A DNA stretch of 11,960 nt. Origin: Eggerthellaceae bacterium UBA5808 (GTDB lineage: Bacteria; Actinomycetota; Coriobacteriia; Coriobacteriales; Eggerthellaceae). Numbering within the stretch: the first letter of the stretch is position 1; each line of letters starts with the position of its first letter. A program made the position numbers and the translations under genes. Location: the NCBI GenBank assembly GCA_002417975.1, contig DIDE01000105.1:1-11960 (forward strand), read 5' to 3'. This document shows, piece by piece, positions 5,829-11,960 of this stretch. The notes under the pieces were generated by a model. The model saw only the letters and a program-made list of their open reading frames with translations, was not told the DNA's origin and made no database searches.

Positions 5829-7208
5829 ATGTCATTAGCAGATAGGGTTGCCGAAGTTCATACGTGCGCTAAAGCAGGCGGGTGTCATTCTGCGTGTACG
5901 TGTCATTCGGACTGTGCAACCGTTAAAGATAAGGCGTTAACATATGCATGCCACGCTGATGAGGTTCGTCAACTTGTTCATCAGACGCTTGCGCAATCGC
6001 AAGATCGTACGAATGCGGGTAGATCGCTGCGACAGGAAAAGAATGAGGTTCGTGCGCTTGTCCGTACGATTATCGAACAGCGACCATGGCTTTGTCCGCG
6101 ATCATCAGAATTCGATATGCTGGTGAATCGGATTATTGACGACATGTTTGGAATGGGTCCGATCGAAGGTCTTTTAGCGGATGAAAGCATTACAGAGATA
6201 ATGGTTAATCCCTCATGCAAAGTATTTATTGAGCGTGAGGGAACAATCGAGGAAACCCCGCTAACGTTTACGAATCATGAAGAAGTTCGTGCACTTATCG
6301 ATCGTATCGTGGGGCCAATTGCTCGTCGTATTGATGAGTCTGTTCCTATGGTTGATGCGCGTCTCGCTTGCGGGCATCGTGTCCATGCAATCATTCCTCC
6401 ACTTGCGATTGATGGTCCAGTGCTGACAATTCGTAAATTCCGTTCAACAGTAATGACGCTCGATGAAATGGTTGCCAATGGTTCGTTTGACCGTTCGGTA
6501 AGTTGCTTCTTAAAGCTACTTATTCACCTTCGCACGAATATTGCCGTGTCGGGTGGAACGGGATCAGGGAAGACAACATTGCTTAATGCACTTTCCTGCT
6601 GTATCGATCGTGAAGAGCGCATCGTTACGATAGAAGATTCTGCCGAATTACGTTTTTTGAAACATCCCCATGTAATTCGTCTTGAAGCACGCAGCAATAA
6701 CGCAGAAGGACATGGGCGGATTGCTATTCGAACGTTAGTAACGAATGCACTTCGTATGCGGCCTGATCGGATCATTGTCGGAGAATGCCGCGGAGCCGAA
6801 ACAATCGATATGCTTCAGGCTATGAACACAGGGCATGATGGATCGCTGACGACATTGCATGCGAACACTCCTGCAGATGCTGTTATGAGGCTCACAACAA
6901 TGGCGCGATTTTCGGGCGAGCTTCCTGTCGACGTTATCGAAGCTCAAATTGCATCTGCTATCGGCTGTATTGTACAGACAACGCGTCTACGTGACGGTCG
7001 ACGAGCAATTATTGAAATCGATGAAGTAGGGCATGACCGTTCCCGCTGCGGAGTTCAAACTCGGATGCTCTATGGATCAAAGGAGGGCGACTATAAACGT
7101 ATGTCATGGGTCCATCTTCCTTCATGGTTTGATGCGGTTGTTCGGGATGGTGGCGTGTTGGGGCAGGAGGCGGAATCGTGGAAATCGATAGCCTGTGTGC
7201 CTTCCTAG
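5829..7208 (+). CDS. tadA: Tad/Flp pilus assembly ATPase TadA (CpaF family)
   Basis: 459 residues from ATG 5829, chosen because GAGGAGG (5814-5820) lies 8 bp upstream. A start at 5787 would lie in the repeated DNA and lacks such a site. The protein is a secretion ATPase of the GspE/VirB11 class. It has a central N-terminal domain (MVNPSCKVFIEREG), Walker A GGTGSGKTT (residues 242-250), an acidic box IVTIEDSAEL, Walker B-type RPDRIIVGECRGAE near 310, and the His box GHDGSLTTLHANTP near 335. It works in the cytoplasm, hexamerising under the TadB/TadC platform to drive pilin extrusion. Oddly, residues 11-42 are rich in Cys and His (Cys13, 19, 23, 25, 29 and 41; His11, 20, 26 and 42), which is not a usual part of CpaF proteins. 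The gene overlaps tadB by 31 bp. The upstream neighbour is the abiE module, so tadZ/cpaE is not next to it. Confidence 0.93.
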   Translation: MSLADRVAEVHTCAKAGGCHSACTCHSDCATVKDKALTYACHADEVRQLVHQTLAQSQDRTNAGRSLRQEKNEVRALVRTIIEQRPWLCPRSSEFDMLVNRIIDDMFGMGPIEGLLADESITEIMVNPSCKVFIEREGTIEETPLTFTNHEEVRALIDRIVGPIARRIDESVPMVDARLACGHRVHAIIPPLAIDGPVLTIRKFRSTVMTLDEMVANGSFDRSVSCFLKLLIHLRTNIAVSGGTGSGKTTLLNALSCCIDREERIVTIEDSAELRFLKHPHVIRLEARSNNAEGHGRIAIRTLVTNALRMRPDRIIVGECRGAETIDMLQAMNTGHDGSLTTLHANTPADAVMRLTTMARFSGELPVDVIEAQIASAIGCIVQTTRLRDGRRAIIEIDEVGHDRSRCGVQTRMLYGSKEGDYKRMSWVHLPSWFDAVVRDGGVLGQEAESWKSIACVPS

Positions 7209-8149
7209 CACGTTTGTCTGCTTTTGCAGCTGGGACTTTACTCTTTATACGCGCAGCACATTGGTGGAATGGAATGCGAAGATCTGCACATGTGCGCGAG
7301 CATGTTGGTACAGGAGATGTTGTGCAATATGTACTGAACAACGGTTGTGCGTCCGTACGCTGCCTAAGTTCGTTTCTCGTACGATGTAATGTGTTATCTC
7401 GCTATTTGAATACGCTGGTTGTATGGGCAGATGATCGAGGATATCAAACGTCTTCTCGGTCAATTGCGGAATGCATGCTTGTTGTGCTCGGATTCATTCT
7501 TACTGCGGAATGCATACTCAAGTTTCCTCTTGCTACTATTGCCGTATCGCCAATTGTCGTACTTATGCTGCTACGTGGCGTGGTACGCCGAATCGAAGAC
7601 CATCGTCGAGCGGCTGTTCATAACGATCTTCCCGAAGTGCTGCAAAATATGCGTGCGTGCTTTCTCTCTGGATACAGTCTTCGCCAAACGCTACAGCATA
7701 TAGAGTCTGATGCGCGCGGTCCTCTTCGTCAGGCGTTCAGACAGGCCAATTATGTATTTGATAGGGGAGGCACATCCGAAGACGCTTTGCGCGTACTCGG
7801 ATCATCGAGTGATGTGTCTGGTCTTTCATTTGTTGCTGCGGCATTATCGGTTCGACATCGTTCGGGTGGTAGCATCGCAAATGTACTTCGAAGTGCAGAG
7901 GACAGTGTACGTCAGGAAGCTGATCATCATCGTTCGCTTCGCGCAAAGACTGCTCAAGCTCGTCTCTCTGCTCAGGTGGTAACTGCAGTAACTATTTCAC
8001 TCGTATTTCTCATGATAGTCACAAGCGAAGACTTTATCGGAAGTTTTACACGGTCGTCCATCGGCGTCATCATGCTTGGGTTGGCATTGCTGATGCAGGT
8101 CGGAGGTGTTGCTCTTGTACATCGTATGCTTGAGGTGAATGTCAAATGA
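7178..8149 (+). CDS. tadB: Tad pilus inner-membrane platform protein TadB
   Basis: 323 residues with a GTG start at 7178, preceded by AGGAGG (7165-7170) inside the end of tadA. There is a hydrophobic N-terminal segment (residues about 5-25) and a pair of membrane spans near 100-135. The cytoplasmic T2SSF domain follows (LPEVLQNMRACFLSGYSLRQ, then SGLSFVAAALSVRHRSGGSI and NVLRSAEDSVRQE). Two C-terminal spans (VTAVTISLVFLMIV and IGVIMLGLALLMQVGGVAL) complete the usual TadB order. With TadC it forms the membrane base on which TadA acts. The size is normal for the family. The gene overlaps tadC by 4 bp (ATGA), so the two are likely translated in step. Confidence 0.9.
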   Translation: MEIDSLCAFLARLSAFAAGTLLFIRAAHWWNGMRRSAHVREHVGTGDVVQYVLNNGCASVRCLSSFLVRCNVLSRYLNTLVVWADDRGYQTSSRSIAECMLVVLGFILTAECILKFPLATIAVSPIVVLMLLRGVVRRIEDHRRAAVHNDLPEVLQNMRACFLSGYSLRQTLQHIESDARGPLRQAFRQANYVFDRGGTSEDALRVLGSSSDVSGLSFVAAALSVRHRSGGSIANVLRSAEDSVRQEADHHRSLRAKTAQARLSAQVVTAVTISLVFLMIVTSEDFIGSFTRSSIGVIMLGLALLMQVGGVALVHRMLEVNVK

Positions 8150-9111
8150 TAAGCATGCATATGGCTATAGAATATGGCAGTATCTTGTGCGCTTTTATTA
8201 CTGGTTGTGGGATGGGGAGTCTTATCTGCTTTCGCATTACGAAGATGCGGATAGCTATGCGTCTTCATTCGCGTGCGCAGGTAGGTCGATCGGATCGCTT
8301 TTATTCTTCTGGATCTGCACGCCTTCTTGTTGGGTGGATGTGCAAAGGGGGCGGATATGATTGCCAGTCATTGTCGGCGAGAAGCACGTATTCAGAACAG
8401 AATTGTTCCCAAACTACATCATCTGCGCGGCATGAAACATTTTCTCGCGCTATAGCTGTCGCTGGATTGAATAATGTTGCGCATGAGACAACAGCTTGTG
8501 CACTGCGACTACGCTTAGCATGTGGAGGCATTATCGTTGGCAGTCTTTTTGGCGGGATACTTGGATCGGTTGAAATGATGGTTGCGGGAGCTACCTGTTG
8601 CGCGTTTGTAGGATGGCGCAGCATTATTTGGAGCCTCAAGCAAGAAGGGGAAGCCTGCCGAATGGAAATTGAACGTTTGCTTCCTTCAATGGCTGAAGTT
8701 TTATGTATGGGACTACGGGCCGGCTTGACGTTTGATCAAGCTATTGATGTCTATTGCCGACAATTCGATGGTCTTCTATCAATCGAAATGCGCCATGCAC
8801 GTCGTCAATGGGATCGGGGTTTATGCACACGTGATCAGGCACTTAAAGCGTGTGGGCAAGAGCGCAACTCGGTGATTCTGCAACATAGTATGAACGCAAT
8901 CGTGAGATCTCTCCGTTTTGGTTCGCCACTTGCTGATGTGCTTGAATCGCTCGCGTCCGAAGCGCGAAGAGTTCATGCGTCACGGATTGAAGAGCGTGTC
9001 TCCAAAGCTCCTATCAAAATTATTATGCCTGTTGGTTTGCTCATCTTGCCTTCTATGTTGCTTCTCGTACTAGGTCCCGTTCTGCTTGACCTGTTGGATG
9101 GTCTGCGATGA
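8146..9111 (+). CDS. tadC: Tad pilus inner-membrane platform protein TadC
   Basis: 321 residues. ATG 8146 overlaps the tadB stop (ATGA), and GAGGTG (8132-8137) is 8 bp upstream; a second ATG at 8155 is possible. It has an N-terminal membrane span (residues about 8-28) and a poorly conserved Ser/Cys-rich stretch to about 100. A hydrophobic pair follows (LACGGIIVGSLFGGILG and MMVAGATCCAFVGW), then a T2SSF domain (EIERLLPSMAEVLCMGLRAG, with the AGLTFDQAI turn) and a final span (IIMPVGLLILPSMLLLVLGP). This order and the position after tadB mark it as TadC, the partner platform protein. The N-terminal third is less family-like than the rest. Confidence 0.88.
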   Translation: MISMHMAIEYGSILCAFITGCGMGSLICFRITKMRIAMRLHSRAQVGRSDRFYSSGSARLLVGWMCKGGGYDCQSLSARSTYSEQNCSQTTSSARHETFSRAIAVAGLNNVAHETTACALRLRLACGGIIVGSLFGGILGSVEMMVAGATCCAFVGWRSIIWSLKQEGEACRMEIERLLPSMAEVLCMGLRAGLTFDQAIDVYCRQFDGLLSIEMRHARRQWDRGLCTRDQALKACGQERNSVILQHSMNAIVRSLRFGSPLADVLESLASEARRVHASRIEERVSKAPIKIIMPVGLLILPSMLLLVLGPVLLDLLDGLR

Positions 9112-9147
9112 GTATATGAGACCTCGGGAATCCTGCGCTTTAGAAAT

Positions 9148-9165
9148 ACATGCAATAGTGCATGT
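9148..9165 (+). other. Perfect 7-bp hairpin between tadC and the first pilin gene
   Basis: ACATGCA-ATAG-TGCATGT, a perfect stem with a 4-nt loop, in the 125-bp gap 9112-9236, the largest gap of the tad operon. No U-run follows, so it is not a typical terminator. It may stabilise the pilin mRNA or mark a processing site that lets pilin be made in excess over the assembly proteins. It could also be chance. Confidence 0.35.
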
Positions 9166-9236
9166 CGGCTTAGATAAATGCAATGTTTGAGCTGGATATA
9201 TATGTGGTAAATCAGCCGGAAAGGGGATGGGCATAT

Positions 9237-9485
9237 ATGGTTGGTAAACTTAACGGTACATGGGGGCGATGGATCGCGCGCTATAGTGCTCGGGCGCGTG
9301 CAACATGCATTCAATGGTTTGAGCGATGTCGCATTTGTTTCAAGAAAACAAAAGGACAGGGTACGACCGAATATGCCATTCTCGTTGGTGTGCTTGTCGT
9401 TATTGCGATTTTGGCTATCACAGTATTTAGGCCCAAACTACAGGAACTCTGGACGGCGATTTCGGATGGCATCAATGGGCTATAG
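9237..9485 (+). CDS. flp: Flp-type prepilin (first copy)
   Basis: 82 residues from ATG 9237, with AAGGGG-type Shine-Dalgarno DNA at 9221-9226. An in-frame ATG at 9183 has no such site. The prepilin peptidase site is KG|QGTTEY: cleavage after Gly40 leaves Gln at +1 and Glu at +5, then Tyr, the Flp GlxxxxEY signature. The hydrophobic helix AILVGVLVVIAILAITVF follows, and the mature pilin would have 42 residues. The leader is long for Flp (40 residues), strongly basic, and holds three Cys (24, 31, 34). It is the likely main pilus subunit because it comes first after the assembly genes and has the strongest ribosome-binding site of the two. Its end overlaps the next pilin gene. Confidence 0.85.
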   Translation: MVGKLNGTWGRWIARYSARARATCIQWFERCRICFKKTKGQGTTEYAILVGVLVVIAILAITVFRPKLQELWTAISDGINGL

Positions 9486-9741
9486 CCGATGGCATATATT
9501 CAAAAGCACGCGGCGTCTCTGGCATCGATGTGCTGCCGTTCAACGTATTGCCTCAGTTAAGGGGCAGTCAACGGTGGAATATGCCCTTATCCTCGCATCA
9601 TTTCTTTGTATTGTTATTGCACTCGGCATGCTTGCTTCAACGATTCGGGAAGGAATATTTGTCCAACATGCGCATGCATGCGCTTCGCATACGTATGCCA
9701 CGTTTGATGCGGGGGCATACGGTGACATTCTTCTGCCATGA
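9475..9741 (+). CDS. Flp-type prepilin (second copy)
   Basis: 88 residues from ATG 9475, which overlaps the first pilin gene by 11 bp; ATG 9466 in the same frame is an alternative. The peptidase site is KG|QSTVEY (Gly30, Glu35 at +5), followed by the hydrophobic helix ALILASFLCIVIALGMLA. The leader is basic (FKSTRRLWHRC). The mature part has about 58 residues, longer than the first pilin, and ends in a His/Ala-rich tail with a Cys (HAHACASHTYATFDAGAYGD). It may be a second subunit or a minor pilin. Expression would depend on coupling to the first gene, because only a weak GGATGG precedes it. Confidence 0.75.
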   Translation: MGYSRWHIFKSTRRLWHRCAAVQRIASVKGQSTVEYALILASFLCIVIALGMLASTIREGIFVQHAHACASHTYATFDAGAYGDILLP

Positions 9742-9748
9742 CTGTAGT

Positions 9749-10255
9749 ATGCGATGCGGAAATGCCGGTCAGGCATCGTTGGAAGCAGCGCTCATAATTC
9801 CGATCATGTTTGTGGGAATCCTAGTTCTCGTTCAGCCTTGCATTATATTGTATGACCGCATGATTATGAACGCTGCTGCAGCGGAAGGATGCCGCTTGCT
9901 TATTACGAAAACGTCATCGCTCGATGCGACTGACGATATATACCAATTAGTAGTCGCGCGTCATCTGAGGGCAATTCCATCAATTGATATCTTTCATGTT
10001 CAAGAAGAAGAACGTGCATGGAATGTATCCATAGAAGGAGACGAAACATCGGAAGAAGTAGTCGTTACCGTACACAATCGTTGCCGCCCGCTTCCTTTGA
10101 TTGCGATGGGTACATCTTGGCTTTCTGCAACCGATGCGGATGGATGTTTTTCGTGGGAAACGACTGTTCGGATGAAAACGCAACCAAGTTGGGTGGGCAA
10201 CAATACGTCTAATACGATCGATCCGTATTCGTGGGTTCATGCGCGTCCATCGTGA
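9749..10255 (+). CDS. tadE: TadE-like minor pilin
   Basis: 168 residues from ATG 9749 (MRCGNAGQASLEAALIIPIM). A GTG at 9722 in the same frame has a G-run (9711-9715) 6 bp upstream and could be the real start, giving nine more residues. The N-terminus has AG|QASLEAALIIP, a prepilin-like site with Glu at +5, then one membrane helix to about residue 30 and a segment typical of TadE (YDRMIMNAAAAEGCRLL). The rest is an extracellular domain ending in TVRMKTQ and a Pro/Ser tail. TadE proteins are processed by the same peptidase as Flp and act as minor pilins needed for pilus formation. It lies 7 bp after the second pilin gene. Confidence 0.82.
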   Translation: MRCGNAGQASLEAALIIPIMFVGILVLVQPCIILYDRMIMNAAAAEGCRLLITKTSSLDATDDIYQLVVARHLRAIPSIDIFHVQEEERAWNVSIEGDETSEEVVVTVHNRCRPLPLIAMGTSWLSATDADGCFSWETTVRMKTQPSWVGNNTSNTIDPYSWVHARPS

Positions 10256-10275
10256 CAGATTGAGGAGTGACAGAA

Positions 10276-11960
10276 GTGGTACGCCAATATAAAACACGCC
10301 AACTATTTCATGAACATGACAGCGGATTTACTATGGTAGGAATGCTTATTGCGCTTCTTCTTACGCTCGCATTGATCGGATCATCCGTCCAAATTTATCG
10401 CATTATGTCGGTATCTGCTGCCATCCAAGACATTGCTGATCAGGCAGCGCTAGCTGCTCAGGGACAAGTTGCCTCATTTTATACTGTTTCGTATGTATGC
10501 GACGCCTGTCTCTTTTCTCTGTCGCTGACGGGGCTTATGAGCACGGGATTGGGGCTCATATGTTTATGCGTTCCGCCTGTTACAGCGCAGGGCCATGCTT
10601 TTTTGCAAGCGGGACGCCATGTCCTTACTGCTCGTGATCGTTGCGCTCATCGATGTGGCGTTGTCCTAAATCGTATTCAGCAGCTACTCCCATTTTTTGC
10701 TGCTGCTCAAGCGTTACGTGTAGCTCATGAGAATGGATCTGCTGATGGCGTCTCGTATAGAGGTATTGCACTGCTCATTCCTTCGCAAGGCGAGCCAATT
10801 AATGCGGAGCATGAATCTTCCAAGGAGCTGTGTGACGACATTGATGCAGCTGCACCAGGAATAGAGGATGCAGCAGCACAGGCGGAAGAAGAAGCTCAAG
10901 CTGCACGCGAGTATTGCAGGCGAGCATTTAATGCCGATTGTGGGAACCATCCTTCGTACTGCTTACATGAGCGTGCACTGCATCTTGCTGGTATGACAGG
11001 GCTTGCTAATCCTTATTACGCTGCTATTGATACGTGGTCGTTTTCTGTACCTCTCGAACGATCGCGCGCCTATTATCGCGAGCGTGTTCAACGAGAAAGT
11101 GAAACAGAATCAGCGCAGGTGGAAGAGCGAATGCGCAGCGCGTTGCGTCTTCATTTTTACCGTTTTGCCGACGAGCAACTGCGTGGAGCTTACGTTCATG
11201 ATATTCCCAATGGTGCATTCGATGCATATTTTCCGTTGCTGCCGCGCAATACGGATGAAATGCGTCAGAGTGATCTCTACCATCGACCGTTTTTCCCACT
11301 TACCTGCGATGAAGAAGGGCACGAAATACTCCATGCATCAGATGATTGTCCTATCGCGCGTAATGCGATAAGACATGCATCAGTTGCCCATATGGAAGCA
11401 CATCATTTAGCCGAATGTCCTTATTGCAAATTTAGCGCGTCCGATTTTGGGAAGGTCGGCGCTGCATCAACGTCTATTGAAAACGGATATGAATATCATT
11501 ATGCGATTGTTGCCGAAGAAGCAGACAACTATCGTCGTGCACGTGAACGAATGCGACCGGCAATAGAAAAGGTGCAAGGTCCTGTCCAGGGGTTTCTGGA
11601 TCGCCTATCCGAAGCGATGGGCAAAGCGGGAGAGGCGCGTCTTAATCCGCGTCCACCAGGGCGTGCTGGCGCTATTGTGCTTATGATGGCACATGGTGGA
11701 AATCTTCCCGATCGACGTTTATCGTCGTTTTCTAATAATGATCAGCCTCTTTCGTCTCGCTGTGCTCTATCGGCGGCTACCCTTTCTGCTGATACTTCGA
11801 GCGAAATGCGTAACGTAATCAACGATATTTTGGGTGAATCTTTTTCGATGGATGGCTTGGGCTTGTCGTCCGCTGTGGGCACGCTTGGTCACATTTGGTC
11901 AGGAATACTTGTTGGTTATGGTGATGCGCATGCGTCAGTTAAAGATGGTATGCGAGAAGC
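10276..11960 (+). CDS. Large pilin-like Tad operon protein, partial (runs off window)
   Basis: A reading frame of 561 codons without a stop, from GTG 10276 to the window edge. GAGGAG (10262-10267) is 8 bp upstream of the GTG, and tadE ends 20 bp before it. The N-terminus is basic and then reads SG|FTMVGMLIALLLTLALIG, like a type IV prepilin (G|FTxxE) but with Gly instead of Glu at +5, then SAAIQDIADQAALAAQ, a TadG/TadF-like feature. A second hydrophobic stretch covers residues about 70-103. An Ala/Glu-rich, probably helical part lies near 195-215. Residues His353, Cys358, Cys381 and Cys384 (HASDDC ... CPYC) resemble an Ada-type metal-binding knuckle. It may be a tip or anchoring subunit, comparable in size class and missing Glu to GspK-type minor pseudopilins. 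I do not know a named family for it, and the C-terminus is not seen. Confidence 0.8.
   Translation, partial: MVRQYKTRQLFHEHDSGFTMVGMLIALLLTLALIGSSVQIYRIMSVSAAIQDIADQAALAAQGQVASFYTVSYVCDACLFSLSLTGLMSTGLGLICLCVPPVTAQGHAFLQAGRHVLTARDRCAHRCGVVLNRIQQLLPFFAAAQALRVAHENGSADGVSYRGIALLIPSQGEPINAEHESSKELCDDIDAAAPGIEDAAAQAEEEAQAAREYCRRAFNADCGNHPSYCLHERALHLAGMTGLANPYYAAIDTWSFSVPLERSRAYYRERVQRESETESAQVEERMRSALRLHFYRFADEQLRGAYVHDIPNGAFDAYFPLLPRNTDEMRQSDLYHRPFFPLTCDEEGHEILHASDDCPIARNAIRHASVAHMEAHHLAECPYCKFSASDFGKVGAASTSIENGYEYHYAIVAEEADNYRRARERMRPAIEKVQGPVQGFLDRLSEAMGKAGEARLNPRPPGRAGAIVLMMAHGGNLPDRRLSSFSNNDQPLSSRCALSAATLSADTSSEMRNVINDILGESFSMDGLGLSSAVGTLGHIWSGILVGYGDAHASVKDGMRE

Noticed and set aside
9241..9474. 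Upstream extension of the second pilin frame (start at 9241)
   Set aside because: This part is the first pilin gene read in another frame; the native protein starts at 9466 or 9475.
11003..11371. Open frames on both strands at 11003-11371
   Set aside because: They are shadows inside the large continuous frame 10276-11960, which has a good start site and follows tadE directly.

Overview
The window looks like part of a low-to-medium G+C chromosome from a Gram-positive (single-membrane) bacterium. It holds a Tad/Flp pilus operon with no outer-membrane secretin gene in view, and starts are mostly preceded by strong Shine-Dalgarno sequences. A Coriobacteriia-type gut or oral actinobacterium would fit the Tad gene set and the large secreted beta-helix/lipase protein. 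That placement is inference from style and is held with low confidence.

Left part (43-2991, minus strand): one gene for a large secreted protein with a signal peptide, seven GGG-containing right-handed beta-helix coils and a C-terminal alpha/beta-hydrolase (lipase-like) domain. Its upstream region (2992-3206) also carries a plausible rightward promoter with a perfect inverted repeat.

Middle part (about 3160-5810): an accessory island built from two related modules. The right module is an intact type IV toxin-antitoxin pair, an AbiEi/DUF6088-type antitoxin (4129-4755) followed by an overlapping AbiEii nucleotidyltransferase toxin (4742-5659). Its promoter appears leaderless and has GTAGAA/TTCTAC repeats upstream. 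The left module is a broken relative. It starts with 49 bp of abiEi (3207-3255) and ends with the last codons of abiEii plus downstream DNA (3812-4022). Its middle has been replaced by the tail of an unrelated, probably polymorphic-toxin gene and a small, A+T-rich, probable immunity gene (3456-3803). The two modules share a 188/189-bp direct repeat, differing at only three positions, that includes the putative tad control region.

Right part (5829 to window end, plus strand): a tightly packed Tad operon. It encodes the secretion ATPase TadA/CpaF with an unusual Cys/His-rich N-terminus, the membrane platform proteins TadB and TadC, two tandem Flp-type prepilins, a TadE-like minor pilin, and a very large last protein open to the window edge (10276-11960, at least 561 codons). 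TadA would power assembly, TadB and TadC would form the inner-membrane platform, and the two small Flp proteins would be pilin subunits. TadE and the large last protein both have a prepilin-like N-terminus and would be minor or tip components. TadZ/CpaE, CpaB and the prepilin peptidase are not in the window. Just upstream of tadA is a triple 11-bp direct repeat (AAGGT core) abutting an extended -10 element, which suggests control by an activator.
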